Of a stretch of 34,539 bases of DNA, positions 1 to 10,507 are shown piece after piece. The notes beneath the pieces were generated by a model that saw nothing but the letters and a program-made list of their open reading frames with translations, was not told the origin of the DNA and ran no database searches. This DNA comes from Anaerolineales bacterium. GTDB lineage: Bacteria > Chloroflexota > Anaerolineae > Anaerolineales > UBA6668. Position 1 is the first letter of the stretch. Every line of letters begins with the position of its first letter. The position numbers were made by a program, and so were the translations under genes. Where the stretch lies: contig JAHDIM010000018.1 of the NCBI GenBank assembly GCA_020630805.1, positions 1 to 34,539 on the forward strand, read 5' to 3'.

Positions 1-1326
1 ATGGAAAACTGTCTGATCAAAGATCCAGACATCAATGTGGTTTACACCATCAATGAACCAGCCGCGTTTGGTGCCTACACGGCGCTTGAAGCTGCTGGCC
101 GTGCAGATGATGTCCTGATTGTTTCAGTTGACGGTGGTTGTGCTGGTGTTGAAGGTGTGACGGACGGTCGCATTGCAGCAACCTCACAACAATATCCACT
201 GCGTATGGCAGCACTTGGTGTCGAAGCTGGGGCAACTTATGCAGCAACCGGTGAAGCACCATCTGGTTACACCGATACTGGCGTAACCTTGATTACGCAA
301 GACGGTAGCTATGAAGGCTCTGAAGACGCAGTCTTTGGGGTTGAAAACTGCTGGGGCGAGCCAAGCGAAGGTGCACTTGAAGCAGCGCAAGCTGTTGCTG
401 GTGGCGCTTCATTGGAAGGCGCTGAAGACTTGATCATTGGTCTGATCACCAAAACTGAAACCAACCCATTCTTTGTCAAGATGAAAGAAGGCGCCCAAGA
501 AATGGCAGACGAACTAGGTCTGACATTGATGACGGCTGCCGGTACGTTCGATGGCGACAACGAAAGCCAAGTGACAGCCATTGAAAACATGGTTGCTGCT
601 GGTGCAAGCGGCATTCTAATCACGCCTAGTGACACGGCTGCAATTGTTCCAGCAATTGAAAAGGCCCGTGAAGCTGGTGTCATCGTAATTGCCCTTGATA
701 CCCCAACTGACCCAGAAGATGCTACTGACGCACTTTACGCAACCGACAATTTCAAAGCCGGTATTTTGATTGGCGAATATGCGCGGGCAGCTATGGGTGA
801 CGACGAAGTCAAGATTGCACTGTTGAACTTGGCGCCTGGCATTACCGTTGGTCAACTGCGCCGCGATGGCTTTGTACAAGGCTATGGCATTGAAGATGGC
901 GACCCACAAATTGTGTGTGAAGAAGACACCCGTGGTGACCAAGCACTCGGTCAAACCGCAATGGAAAACTGTCTGATCAAAGATCCAGATATCAATGTGG
1001 TTTACACCATCAATGAACCAGCTGCATTTGGCGCTTATACCGCATTAGAAGCTGCTGGTCGTGAAGACGATGTACTCATCGTTTCCGTTGACGGTGGCTG
1101 TGCTGGTGTTCGTGGTGTGGTCGATGGCCAAATTGCCGCGACTTCACAACAATATCCGCTGCGCATGGCATCCCTTGGTGTAGAAACCATTGCGATTGCT
1201 GCGCTAGGTGGCGATGTTCCCTCTGGTTATACCGACACTGGTGTGACATTGATTGCTGCTGAAGCGGTCGATGGCATTGACAGTGAAGGGCTAGATTTCG
1301 GTCTAGACAACTGCTGGGGCGAATAG
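1..1326 (+). CDS. Sugar ABC transporter substrate-binding protein (periplasmic binding protein type 1, RbsB/FrcB-like), tandem duplicated binding domain, 5'-truncated by window
   Basis: Two homologous blocks (MENCLIKDPDINVVYTINEPAAFGAYTALEAAGR...DNCWGE) 320 aa apart in one ORF; followed by a sugar permease and ATPase. The ATG at 1 corresponds to an internal Met of the repeat (961), so the true start is upstream of the window. Confidence 0.88.
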   Translation: MENCLIKDPDINVVYTINEPAAFGAYTALEAAGRADDVLIVSVDGGCAGVEGVTDGRIAATSQQYPLRMAALGVEAGATYAATGEAPSGYTDTGVTLITQDGSYEGSEDAVFGVENCWGEPSEGALEAAQAVAGGASLEGAEDLIIGLITKTETNPFFVKMKEGAQEMADELGLTLMTAAGTFDGDNESQVTAIENMVAAGASGILITPSDTAAIVPAIEKAREAGVIVIALDTPTDPEDATDALYATDNFKAGILIGEYARAAMGDDEVKIALLNLAPGITVGQLRRDGFVQGYGIEDGDPQIVCEEDTRGDQALGQTAMENCLIKDPDINVVYTINEPAAFGAYTALEAAGREDDVLIVSVDGGCAGVRGVVDGQIAATSQQYPLRMASLGVETIAIAALGGDVPSGYTDTGVTLIAAEAVDGIDSEGLDFGLDNCWGE

Positions 1327-1339
1327 TCCTGCTGACTGT

Positions 1340-1373
1340 GAAAGGTGCTGCCTGTAAGCGGCCAGCACCTTTC
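1340..1373 (+). terminator. Intergenic hairpin after binding-protein gene (attenuator or mRNA stabiliser)
   Basis: GAAAGGTGCTG-cctgtaagcggc-CAGCACCTTTC, perfect 11-bp arms; no long T tract. Confidence 0.6.
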
Positions 1374-1388
1374 AATGAGTTGGAATTA

Positions 1389-1417
1389 GTGAGCAGTAGC
1401 CTCCCATTGCTGCTCAC
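1389..1417 (+). terminator. Second intergenic hairpin before permease gene
   Basis: GTGAGCAG ... CTGCTCAC 8-bp perfect arms, followed by tgctttc. Confidence 0.45.
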
Positions 1418-1463
1418 TGCTTTCAGCTTATTGAAACGTATTTGAGAGAGGAATAAATTACAA

Positions 1464-2474
1464 ATGAGCTCAGAATCTAGTTCAGCAAATACTTCTTTGC
1501 TAAGCAAACTCAGTGCGCCAAGCGTCGGGCCTTTAGTGGCACTGTTGCTGGCCTGTGCATTTTTTGCCTCGCAGAGTGATCGTTTTTTGTCGGGAACAAA
1601 CTTCTCGCTGATTGTGCAGCAAGTAATGGTGGTAGGCACATTGGCAATTGGCCAAACGCTAATCATTTTGACGGCCGGGATTGACCTGTCAAACGGAATG
1701 ATTATGGCCTTTAGCCAAGTGGTGATGGCCTTGCTGTATATGAATAATGGTGTGCCAGCACCAGCTGCAATTGCAATTGGTCTGTTGGTGGGGGGCTTGT
1801 TTGGCTTGCTAAATGGCTTGCTGGTGACTAGGTTGAAACTTCCGCCATTTATTGTCACACTTGGCATGTTCAACATTGGCTTTGCGCTAACGCGTATTTA
1901 TACGGTTACCACCGTTCGCATGACCGACTCACCTTGGCACGTGTTCTTTGGCAGAACGTTTACTGTTGGCGGTACGCTTGTCGATGGCGTGAAAGAAGGG
2001 GGGACAAAATTCAATTATGGGTCTGTCTTCTTACTCATCCTGTTCTTGTTGACGTGGTATGTCCTGACTCAGACGGCAGTTGGGCGACACATTTATGCCG
2101 TTGGGGATGACCCAGAGGCGGCGCGTTTGTCAGGAATTCGCACAGACCGATTATTGACTTGGGTATACACGTCAGCCGGCGTGTTTTATGCGATTGCCGG
2201 CCTATTGCTGATTGCGCGCACCGGCGTTGCAGATCCGCAAGCTGGGCAGAACGCTAATCTTGAAAGTATTACAGCGGTTGTGCTAGGTGGTACGAGCTTG
2301 TTTGGGGGGCGTGGCAACATCATTGGGACGCTCATTGGCGCACTGATTGTGGGGATCTTTCGCAATGGTCTGACGCTGATGGGGGTCCCTTCCATTTACC
2401 AATGGCTGATTACCGGTCTACTCGTTATTCTGGCCGTCTCAGTTGACCAGTTGACCCAACGGAGACGTGCATAA
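1464..2474 (+). CDS. frcC: Sugar ABC transporter permease (RbsC/FrcC family)
   Basis: Hydrophobic multi-TM protein with BPD_transp_2 features (GQTLIILTAGIDLSNGM, AVVLGGTSLFGGRGNIIGT); stop overlaps the next start. Symbol by analogy with the frc operon. Confidence 0.85.
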   Translation: MSSESSSANTSLLSKLSAPSVGPLVALLLACAFFASQSDRFLSGTNFSLIVQQVMVVGTLAIGQTLIILTAGIDLSNGMIMAFSQVVMALLYMNNGVPAPAAIAIGLLVGGLFGLLNGLLVTRLKLPPFIVTLGMFNIGFALTRIYTVTTVRMTDSPWHVFFGRTFTVGGTLVDGVKEGGTKFNYGSVFLLILFLLTWYVLTQTAVGRHIYAVGDDPEAARLSGIRTDRLLTWVYTSAGVFYAIAGLLLIARTGVADPQAGQNANLESITAVVLGGTSLFGGRGNIIGTLIGALIVGIFRNGLTLMGVPSIYQWLITGLLVILAVSVDQLTQRRRA

Positions 2475-3229
2475 TGACAACCCCAGTTATTTCTGCAAAA
2501 GGATTAGTCAAGCGTTATGGGAACGTCACAGCCCTAGATGGCGCAGATTTTGATCTAATGCCGGGTGAAATTAAAGCCATCATTGGTGACAATGGCGCTG
2601 GAAAATCAACATTGATTAAGGCGCTTTCGGGAGCGTTGACGCCAGACGAAGGTCAAATTTATGTCAATGGTGAGCCGGTGACGTTGCGTTCACCGTTGGA
2701 TGCGAGAGCCTATGGTATTGAGACAGTTTATCAAAACTTGGCGGTTTCTCCGGCTCTGAATATTGTTGAAAATCTGTTTCTTGGCCGTGAGATTAGACGC
2801 CCCGGTGTGCTAGGTTCTGTGTTCCGCATGCTAGATAAAAAGCGCATGCTAAAAGATGCAACCGACTATATGTCTGACTTGAAGTTTCGTATTCAGTCAA
2901 TGACACAGGCCGTGGAAACATTGTCTGGTGGTCAACGGCAAGGTGTTGCTGTTGCCCGCTCTGCTGCATTTGCTAAAAATGTTGTCATTATGGATGAACC
3001 AACGGCTGCCTTAGGCGTCAAAGAGTCTGGCATGGTGTTAGACCTCATTCGCAAGATCCGCGACCGTGGGTTGCCAGTCATCATTATTAGCCACAATATG
3101 CCGCACGTGTTCGAAATTGCAGACCGGATTCATATTCAACGACTTGGTAAACGGGCAACCGTTGTCAAGCCAGGTGAGATTGACATGTCCGATGCTGTTG
3201 CAATTATGACGGGTGCAAAAGAGGTCTAG
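2474..3229 (+). CDS. frcA: Sugar ABC transporter ATP-binding protein (single nucleotide-binding domain, FrcA-like)
   Basis: Walker A GDNGAGKST, signature LSGGQRQGVAVARS, Walker B VVIMDEPTAALG. Confidence 0.87.
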   Translation: MTTPVISAKGLVKRYGNVTALDGADFDLMPGEIKAIIGDNGAGKSTLIKALSGALTPDEGQIYVNGEPVTLRSPLDARAYGIETVYQNLAVSPALNIVENLFLGREIRRPGVLGSVFRMLDKKRMLKDATDYMSDLKFRIQSMTQAVETLSGGQRQGVAVARSAAFAKNVVIMDEPTAALGVKESGMVLDLIRKIRDRGLPVIIISHNMPHVFEIADRIHIQRLGKRATVVKPGEIDMSDAVAIMTGAKEV

Positions 3230-3235
3230 TAGGGG

Positions 3236-4141
3236 ATGGCTTCGGATACCTATTATGGTGCAATTGAGGCGGGCGGCACCAAGTTTGTCTGTGCTGTTGG
3301 CGCTGGTCCACATGCTGTGGACGCCCAAATTCGGATCCCGACGACAACGCCGTCCGAAACTTTTCAAGCGGTCGTTGACTTCTTCCGTAGTCATACAGCA
3401 GGTCGGCGTTTAGATGCAATTGGCATCGCGTCATTTGGACCAATTGATCTCAATCCGGGGTCTGAGACCTATGGTTACATTACCAGCACACCTAAACCGG
3501 GCTGGAAAAATGCCAACTTTGTGGGCACCATTCGCAATGCATTTGATGTACCAATTGGCTTCGATACTGATGTCAATGGTGCCGTCTTGGCTGAACATAA
3601 GTGGGGCGCGGCCCAAGACGTCAATAGCGCAGTGTATTACACCATTGGAACCGGCATTGGCGGGGGTGGAATTGCCAATGGTCAATTGCTGCATGGCCTT
3701 ATGCATCCTGAAATGGGGCATATGCGCTTGAAAATTTCAGACGATGAAGTAGACGGGTTCAATGGGGCGTGCCCATATCATGGCAATTGCTTTGAGGGGT
3801 TAGCGTCAGGGCCTGCTATGCAGGCGCGCTGGCAAACGCCAGCAGAACAGCTTCCGATTGGGCATCCAGCTTGGACGCTTGAGGCTGGTTATATTGCGCA
3901 GGCCATGGTCAATACGGCTTGTATTCTTTCGCCCGAACGTATTATTCTGGGTGGTGGTGTAATGCAACAAGAGCATTTGTTCCCAATGGTGCATAAGCAG
4001 TTTATGGACACAATGCAAGGTTACATTGCCTCAGTTTCAAGCGCAGCAGCGGTTGAAAATTACATTGTTGCACCCGGTATGGGTGACTTAGTGGGGCTTG
4101 GGGCTGGCTTTGCGCTGGCCGAGGCTGCACTACTTATCTGA
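3236..4141 (+). CDS. ROK-family sugar kinase, probable fructokinase
   Basis: N-terminal YYGAIEAGGTKFVCAVG, GTGIGGGGI, HPEMGH and Zn-site GACPYHGNCFEGLASGPA typical of ROK fructokinases; adjacent to fructose-type ABC genes. Confidence 0.87.
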   Translation: MASDTYYGAIEAGGTKFVCAVGAGPHAVDAQIRIPTTTPSETFQAVVDFFRSHTAGRRLDAIGIASFGPIDLNPGSETYGYITSTPKPGWKNANFVGTIRNAFDVPIGFDTDVNGAVLAEHKWGAAQDVNSAVYYTIGTGIGGGGIANGQLLHGLMHPEMGHMRLKISDDEVDGFNGACPYHGNCFEGLASGPAMQARWQTPAEQLPIGHPAWTLEAGYIAQAMVNTACILSPERIILGGGVMQQEHLFPMVHKQFMDTMQGYIASVSSAAAVENYIVAPGMGDLVGLGAGFALAEAALLI

Positions 4142-4152
4142 TTGCTCGTTTT

Positions 4153-4178
4153 TCTGTGAATACTTCAATGTTCACAGA
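4153..4178 (+). terminator. Putative hairpin after the ROK kinase gene
   Basis: TCTGTGAA-tacttcaatg-TTCACAGA, followed by T/C-rich tgcgttcttcttctc. Confidence 0.4.
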
Positions 4179-4204
4179 TGCGTTCTTCTTCTCCTCCATG
4201 TGTG

Positions 4205-4230
4205 ATAGCGCAGTTGAATAGCTGCGCTAT
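4205..4230 (+). repeat. Inverted repeat / hairpin in intergenic region
   Basis: ATAGCGCAG-ttgaatag-CTGCGCTAT, perfect 9-bp arms. Confidence 0.45.
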
Positions 4231-4275
4231 TGCGCGGATGAGAGCGTTTGAATGGATGTCGACTAAAATAGAGTT

Positions 4276-4740
4276 ATGGACTGGACTTCAATTTCAGGAA
4301 AAATTGTGCAAGGCTATGGCGTTGCGTCTGGAAAAAGCGCGACAACCATTTATCCTGCTGGGTCTATTGCAATGCAAGCTCCTTACTTCAAAGCATTGGG
4401 GCTAGATTTGGAAGGTTACTTCATGGGGACAATCAACGTGTCGGTTGCTCCGGTGGAAGTTGTTGGCGTAAACGCCGCAATGTGCTTCCCAGATGTCGTC
4501 TGGACTTCTATTCATGGGTCAGAAACCTTTTCGTTTTCGCCTTGTAAGCTGCAATATGCTGAATTGGAATGTGAGGCACTTGTGTATTGGCCGCATCCTG
4601 AAACAAAACCAGCCCATGTCCAAGAGATTACTATTCTTGAAATTATTGCACCGCCAATTCCCAATTTGGAATACGGCGATTCTGTGACGCTAAGTGTCAA
4701 TCTCAACGAGATTATTTTGAAAAATTTGCCTAAGGCTTAG
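4276..4740 (+). CDS. Small protein resembling CTP-dependent (archaeal DUF120-type) riboflavin kinase fold; function unknown
   Basis: 154 aa; N-term SGKIVQGYGVASG, central GYFMGTINVSV, C-term LEIIAPPIPNLEYGDSVTLSV match the general layout G.V..G.G.A / GT.N. / ..L..GD.V.. of archaeal RibK. Recognition by eye only. Confidence 0.45.
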   Translation: MDWTSISGKIVQGYGVASGKSATTIYPAGSIAMQAPYFKALGLDLEGYFMGTINVSVAPVEVVGVNAAMCFPDVVWTSIHGSETFSFSPCKLQYAELECEALVYWPHPETKPAHVQEITILEIIAPPIPNLEYGDSVTLSVNLNEIILKNLPKA

Positions 4741-4745
4741 TTGAT

Positions 4746-5918
4746 GTGGTTAAGCCGGTAGTTGTTCCTACGCAAGACGAGCTTGATCTCGCGCAATATA
4801 GTGTTCTGATTGTGGATGATGCGCCCATTAACTTGGGCGTACTTGTGCAATTTCTGGAGAGCTACGGCTTAGGGATTCGCGTTGCGCGCAGTGGGGAAAG
4901 TGCCTTGCGGCGGGCGCACTATGATCCGCCAGACATTATTTTGCTGGATGTCCTCATGCCCGGCATTGATGGGTTTGAAACATGCCTGCAGCTCAAAGCG
5001 AACGCAGACACCGCTGACATTCCAGTGATCTTTATGACGTCACTAGGTGAGGTCGAAGATAAAGTGCGTGGTTTTGAAGTTGGTGCGGTTGACTATGTTA
5101 CAAAACCGTTACATCATGAAGAGGTGCTCGCTAGGGTCACAACCCACCTCCAACTCCGGCGGCTGACGAAAATGCTGCAAAGCGAAAAGCAACAGTTGCA
5201 GGTAACAACCGAACAAGAAAAAGCCCGGCTTTTTGATGCGGTTAAGCAACAGCGCGAACAGTTACGAACGCTGAATACGCGTTTGAATGAACTGAAGGAA
5301 TTTGAGTATCAGCAAATTGCGCGCGAATTGCATGACGAACTTGGGCAAACGCTCACTGCAATTCAAATCAATCTGTCTGCCATCCGCAAAGATGTCAACG
5401 GGCATCTGTCACCTAAAGGTGAAGATCGTCTGGCCGAAACTGAAACACTCACGTCTCAAACCCTAGAACAAATTAGAGAGCTATCGTTGAGCCTACGTCC
5501 GCCTATGTTGGATGATCTGGGGCTGGTGCCAACGCTGCGCTGGTATATCAAACGATTTGGCGCGCGACTAGATATCAAGGCTGGCTTTACGACGAGTGGC
5601 GTTGTAACCCGTTTGGCGAGCGAGATGGAAACCCATCTCTATCGGATTGTGCAGGAAGCGCTAACGAACGTTGCGAAGCATGCTCAGGCGCGTAACGCAG
5701 ATGTAAAACTTACATTTCTGAACAACAGAATTAGACTTGCTATTCAAGATGACGGTGTTGGGTTTGACCCGTCTAAGTTGCATCTCAAATCTTCATTGCA
5801 GAATAGTGGCGCTGGGTTATTAGGCATTCGAGAACGGGTGCATTTACTAGGCGGTGAATTAGAGATTAAGTCTACGCCGAACACTGGTACGCTATTGAAC
5901 ATCGAGGCGTCTGTGTGA
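4746..5918 (+). CDS. Response-regulator receiver domain fused to HisKA_3 (NarX/DesK-type) histidine kinase; no TM
   Basis: N-term REC (VLIVDDAPINLGVLVQFLE, IILLDVLMPGIDGFE, YVTKPLHHEE), then RELHDELGQTLTAIQINLSAI H-box and HATPase (EALTNVAKHA, DDGVGFD, GLLGIRERV). GTG start. Confidence 0.9.
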   Translation: MVKPVVVPTQDELDLAQYSVLIVDDAPINLGVLVQFLESYGLGIRVARSGESALRRAHYDPPDIILLDVLMPGIDGFETCLQLKANADTADIPVIFMTSLGEVEDKVRGFEVGAVDYVTKPLHHEEVLARVTTHLQLRRLTKMLQSEKQQLQVTTEQEKARLFDAVKQQREQLRTLNTRLNELKEFEYQQIARELHDELGQTLTAIQINLSAIRKDVNGHLSPKGEDRLAETETLTSQTLEQIRELSLSLRPPMLDDLGLVPTLRWYIKRFGARLDIKAGFTTSGVVTRLASEMETHLYRIVQEALTNVAKHAQARNADVKLTFLNNRIRLAIQDDGVGFDPSKLHLKSSLQNSGAGLLGIRERVHLLGGELEIKSTPNTGTLLNIEASV

Positions 5919-6574
5919 GTACCCCAATTAAGGTCCTGTTAGCAGAAGATCATGTACTTGTGCGCAAAGGGATCTATTCACTACTATCCGAGCATGCCGA
6001 TATTGAGATTGTTGCCGAAGCAAGCAATGGATTTGAAGCAATTGCAGCAGTGAACGACCATCAGCCTGACGTGGTGGTCATGGACATCAAGATGCCTGAA
6101 CTCAATGGCTTAGAGGCTAGTCGGCAATTACGTAAACTGCACCCCAATTTGAAGATCTTGGCCTTGACGATGTACACCAATGAAGAATATGTCCGCCAAA
6201 TGCTGTCTAGCGGCGTTTCTGGATACGTGGTCAAACAGTCTATTCCAGATGAATTGATCAACGCGATCCGGGCAGTGTATTCTGGAAATGCTTTCCTCAG
6301 TCCCTCAATTTCGCGCAACATTATTGACGAATACCTTTCCAACACGTCTGAGCAGACCCAAACAGATGGGTACGATCGTCTTACGGACCGCGAGCGGGAA
6401 GTGTTGCAGCTTTTAGTGGAAGGTCATGCACCGCGTGAAATTGCTGAAAAGCTTGTCATTAGCCCAAAAACGGTTGGGGTGCATCGTACCAACTTAATGG
6501 AAAAACTCGGTGCCGATAGCCTCCCAGCCTTAGTCAAATATGCTATTCGGAAGGGCATAATTAGCTTAGACTAA
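5915..6574 (+). CDS. NarL/FixJ-family response regulator (REC + LuxR HTH)
   Basis: REC ([31 protein letters not shown]) and LuxR HTH ([44 protein letters not shown]); 4-bp overlap with the upstream kinase. Confidence 0.93.
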   Translation: MSTPIKVLLAEDHVLVRKGIYSLLSEHADIEIVAEASNGFEAIAAVNDHQPDVVVMDIKMPELNGLEASRQLRKLHPNLKILALTMYTNEEYVRQMLSSGVSGYVVKQSIPDELINAIRAVYSGNAFLSPSISRNIIDEYLSNTSEQTQTDGYDRLTDREREVLQLLVEGHAPREIAEKLVISPKTVGVHRTNLMEKLGADSLPALVKYAIRKGIISLD

Positions 6575-8268
6575 TGACCAAGTTGTATTGTGCCAGTCTG
6601 GCTTTGTTTATTGCCACAGCGTTAGTGGGCTGTCGCAGTGCGACTGAAGCTGTTAGCGTTTCGCCAATCCCTGTTACGACAACCCCAATTCCACAAGACA
6701 CAGCTGTTATTACGAGCGCTGAAGAGCGTGCATCTGTCGTTAAAGTTGGCGATGTACAACCGCCTACCATTACTACCCCCTGTGAGCCAAGTGAATGCCT
6801 GTTTGTAGGTCAAAAAGTCACCATTATTGTTAATGGATTAGATAGACAGATGCCCGAAAATAGCGCACTTAGACCAGGGCCAATAGTTGGCCCCTTGTAT
6901 GAAGTGAAAGCAGAGTTTGAAGCGGCAACAGGTGCAACTCTGGAAATTATTGAAAGCCCGTTAGACGAACACTTTACGGTCTTTATTACCGATCTCACCA
7001 CTGGGGCTGGGCGTTATGACGCCTCAATTGCTGGGGCATGGTGGCTTGGTGACTTGGTTTCTCAGGGCTTTATCCAAAGCTATGATGCCTACCTTGATGA
7101 CCCACGCTTCCCGAAATGGGATATTGACGACGTTCAATCTGCGCCGCGAACGCTCCTGCAATATGAAGGTCAAAATTATATGGTTGCAAACGATCACGAC
7201 GGCCAAGTCTTGTATTACCGTCGTGACTTGTTTGAAGATCCACAGCATCAAGACGCTTTTGCTGCATCCTTCGGCTATGCTTTAGACGTGCCACAAACAT
7301 GGTCGCAATTTAGAGATATCGCGAGTTATTTTGACGGCTTAGACCTGAATGGTGATGATGTCCCAGACGATGGATTAACCCTCCACTTGAAGGCTGGTCA
7401 ACAAGGCATGTTCCATTTCATGTCATTTTCTGCGCCTTATGTAATTGGGCCAGAAAATCCAACGTTATATTGGTTTGACCCCGACACCATGCTGCCACTT
7501 ATTGACAGTCCCGGCCATGTACGCGCATTAGAAGCGATGGTTGAGCTTGTCCAATTTGGACCAGAAGAAATGTTGACTTGGGACCTAGGCCAAAGCTGGG
7601 ATCACTTTCTACGCGGTGAAGCTGCAATTACCTTTACGTGGGGCGACTTAGGCGCATTGGCACAGCAAGAAGGGAGCCAAGTCAAAGGAAAAATTGGCAC
7701 GGCGCAATTGCCGGGCACAATGGAATACTATGATTTAACTACCCAACGTTGGGTCGCTACAGAAGCGCCAAACCAGGTGGGCAACACAACCGGTGGCTCT
7801 TGGGCGGGCGTAATTTCGCGCTTTTCCGATAATCCAGAAGCGACCTACTATTTGTTGGCAATGTTAGCCTCACGCGAAAAGTCGCTTGTCTATGCTGCAA
7901 GGGGTTGGGACGGTGTTGATCCTGGGCGTTTTAGCCATTATTTGCCGCCCAATGGAAACGCCGAACTCGAAAGTTACCTGTCCGCTGGTTGGGATGCAAC
8001 TGATATCCAGCAGTATTCCGATGCTTACTACACCACATTCAATAATCAACTACAGTTCCCTTACTTGCGTATTCCGGGGACATTTGGCTATTGGAGCGCA
8101 CTTGATATTCACTTGTTTGAGGCCCTAACCGAACAAATTTCCCCTGCCCAAGCCCTGTCTGAAACGGTCATCGATTTTAAAGAGCTGACAAATTTGCTCG
8201 GTCGTGATCAGCAAATTGATGTTTATCGGATTTCCCTCGGCTTGGAAGAAACTCCATCCCCTAATTGA
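6574..8268 (+). CDS. Extracellular solute-binding lipoprotein (family 1, sugar-type) without adjacent permease genes
   Basis: Lipobox [10 protein letters not shown]; family-1 SBP features ([71 protein letters not shown]). Start overlaps the preceding stop (TAATG). Confidence 0.82.
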   Translation: MTKLYCASLALFIATALVGCRSATEAVSVSPIPVTTTPIPQDTAVITSAEERASVVKVGDVQPPTITTPCEPSECLFVGQKVTIIVNGLDRQMPENSALRPGPIVGPLYEVKAEFEAATGATLEIIESPLDEHFTVFITDLTTGAGRYDASIAGAWWLGDLVSQGFIQSYDAYLDDPRFPKWDIDDVQSAPRTLLQYEGQNYMVANDHDGQVLYYRRDLFEDPQHQDAFAASFGYALDVPQTWSQFRDIASYFDGLDLNGDDVPDDGLTLHLKAGQQGMFHFMSFSAPYVIGPENPTLYWFDPDTMLPLIDSPGHVRALEAMVELVQFGPEEMLTWDLGQSWDHFLRGEAAITFTWGDLGALAQQEGSQVKGKIGTAQLPGTMEYYDLTTQRWVATEAPNQVGNTTGGSWAGVISRFSDNPEATYYLLAMLASREKSLVYAARGWDGVDPGRFSHYLPPNGNAELESYLSAGWDATDIQQYSDAYYTTFNNQLQFPYLRIPGTFGYWSALDIHLFEALTEQISPAQALSETVIDFKELTNLLGRDQQIDVYRISLGLEETPSPN

Positions 8269-10505
8269 TGCGTCCCAATCGGTTGATTAAAACCTTTCCT
8301 TCTTTGGCTAGCCGCAGTATTGGGTGGAAGCTCAATACCGCACTTGGTACGCTACTGCTGCTGACGCTTGTTGTTGTGGCGTTTAGTCTGATTGGAAGTC
8401 GCTTTACAACGGCCAACATTGAGCGAACTACTGATTTACGCGTCCCAGCTGCGCTATCTTCGGTAGAAGCGCAAACGCAATTGTTGCAAATGGTTGCATC
8501 GGTGCGGGCATACTTAGTGTCCGGTGACAGCATTCACATTCGGGATTATCAGGCGACAAAATTGGAATTTGTCGCAAGTTTAGATGCCCTTACAGAGCTG
8601 TCACGTCAGGCCGACAACTCCTCACAAATTGAGAAGTTAGCAGAGCTACAGACGCTATTCTTGCAGTGGTCGCAGCTTGCAGAGCAAATGTTTCAACTGC
8701 ATGACAATCCCCGCCAGAACCAACCAGCCTTTCAAATTTATCGCAATGAGGTTCGTCCGCTAAGCGTTGAAATTTTGGGTGAAATGAGCGACATCATTGC
8801 GCTTCAGCAAAAGCGTGAAGTCTCAGTGGAAAACAGTATTTTGCTCAACGAAATGCTAGATTTCCAAACCTCGTTTGATGCCATCATTACCAACTTGCAC
8901 GCTTATGCTGTGACAGGCGATCTTAGTTTTAGAACCAGCTATATGACCCGCTTGCCGCTAAACACCGCGTCTTGGGAAGAACTTAGCCAAGGACGTGAGG
9001 CATTAACAGCAGAGCAGCAAGCGAAGTTAGACACAATTTCAACGCTACGGGAAGAGCTATTTGTTTTGCCATTCCAGATACTGACGGCAGTAGAAGGGGA
9101 TGAGGCGTACGCAGACCGCTATTTGTTTCGGACAGAAGCCGTCCCGCAAGCAGACGAGATGTCACAACTACTTGCCGAAATTACTGCGTCTGAACAGGAG
9201 CAATTACAGCAAGATCTCTCTTTGAATCGCGAACGATTGACCGCAGTGCAAATCCTAACAATCTTTTTGGGAGCGTTGTCTTTGGTCATTGCGGTGACAA
9301 CGGCAGTTGTGTTTCGTGAAATTATTGCAGGCGCGCTAAAGCGGTTGACACACACAGCGAATCGGATTGCAACTGGCGATTTGATTGTACGGGCAGAAGT
9401 TGAGTCCAACGATGAGATTGGTCAGCTTGCGACATCTTTCAACACAATGACGCAACAGTTGAGTCAAACCATTGATGACTTGAAAGACAAGACGCACCAA
9501 GCTGAAGCTGCCAGCACAGCGAAGAGCCGTTTTCTGGCTAACATGAGCCACGAATTGCGGACTCCGTTAAACGGGATATTGGGATATGCCCATTATTTAG
9601 GACAGCAGCCTAGTTTGCGTTCCACTGAGCAGAACGCGGTGCAAGTGATTGAGCAAAGCGGCCGTCATTTGTTGGTGCTAATTGATGACTTGCTTGACCT
9701 TTCAAAAATTGAGGCAGAAAAGTTAGAGCTTTTTCCAGCGGAAGTGGATCTTGAACGGTTGTTGTCTGAACTCGTGCAAATGTTCACGATTAACGTAAAC
9801 AAGAAGCCCGAAATTGAATTTAGGCACAACATTAACGCTGACATTCCAAGGTATATCTTGGTCGATGCCACGCGACTACGCCAGATCCTGATCAATCTGT
9901 TGAGTAATGCGTTCAAGTTCACAGAAACGGGGTATGTTGCCTTCAATGTCCTAAACGTATCCCAGACACCAGATGTTGAAACCCACTTGCGGTTTGAGGT
10001 ATTGGACAGTGGCATTGGCATGTCGTCAGCCCAAATTGAACAAATCTTTACTCCATTTGAGCAAGTTGGGTCGTCAAAACATCGGGCCGCTGGTGCAGGT
10101 CTAGGGCTAGCGATTAGCAAGCGCTTGGCAGAAGCAATGGGTGGCACGCTGAGTGTCACTAGCCAGCCCCAAGCAGGTAGTCAATTTTGTTTAGAGTTGG
10201 TGCTGCCAGTGCTAACGACGCAGGCTAGCATACAGCCAATTACGCATTCCACGACGGTTATGCAAGGGCCTAGCGTTGAATTTGCTTTGCCTCAGCTGAC
10301 GGTATTGCAAAGCTTGCATGACCTCGCCATGAAAGGCGCTTTACCAAAAATTGGAAAACAAGCCCGGAAATTAGCAAAACAAAATCCAAACTATAAAGAA
10401 TTTAGCAGCACGTTACAGCAATTGGTGAACAATTTCGATGAAGATGGGATTTTTCTGCTGCTTAATCAATCTATGGATACACAATCAAAAGTGGAGGAAC
10501 ACTAA
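8265..10505 (+). CDS. Membrane sensor histidine kinase (two TM, extracytoplasmic sensor, HAMP, HisKA, HATPase) with hybrid-kinase-like C-terminal tail
   Basis: HAMP ([36 protein letters not shown]), H-box [25 protein letters not shown] boxes ([30 protein letters not shown]); 4-bp overlap (TGATG region) with the SBP gene. Confidence 0.92.
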   Translation: MMRPNRLIKTFPSLASRSIGWKLNTALGTLLLLTLVVVAFSLIGSRFTTANIERTTDLRVPAALSSVEAQTQLLQMVASVRAYLVSGDSIHIRDYQATKLEFVASLDALTELSRQADNSSQIEKLAELQTLFLQWSQLAEQMFQLHDNPRQNQPAFQIYRNEVRPLSVEILGEMSDIIALQQKREVSVENSILLNEMLDFQTSFDAIITNLHAYAVTGDLSFRTSYMTRLPLNTASWEELSQGREALTAEQQAKLDTISTLREELFVLPFQILTAVEGDEAYADRYLFRTEAVPQADEMSQLLAEITASEQEQLQQDLSLNRERLTAVQILTIFLGALSLVIAVTTAVVFREIIAGALKRLTHTANRIATGDLIVRAEVESNDEIGQLATSFNTMTQQLSQTIDDLKDKTHQAEAASTAKSRFLANMSHELRTPLNGILGYAHYLGQQPSLRSTEQNAVQVIEQSGRHLLVLIDDLLDLSKIEAEKLELFPAEVDLERLLSELVQMFTINVNKKPEIEFRHNINADIPRYILVDATRLRQILINLLSNAFKFTETGYVAFNVLNVSQTPDVETHLRFEVLDSGIGMSSAQIEQIFTPFEQVGSSKHRAAGAGLGLAISKRLAEAMGGTLSVTSQPQAGSQFCLELVLPVLTTQASIQPITHSTTVMQGPSVEFALPQLTVLQSLHDLAMKGALPKIGKQARKLAKQNPNYKEFSSTLQQLVNNFDEDGIFLLLNQSMDTQSKVEEH

Positions 10506-10507
10506 CA

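Noticed and set aside
616-954. 112-aa minus-strand ORF in SBP gene
   Set aside because: Antisense to a conserved sugar-binding domain.
1076-1876. 266-aa minus-strand ORF
   Set aside because: Antisense to the clear SBP and permease genes; low-complexity translation without domain features.
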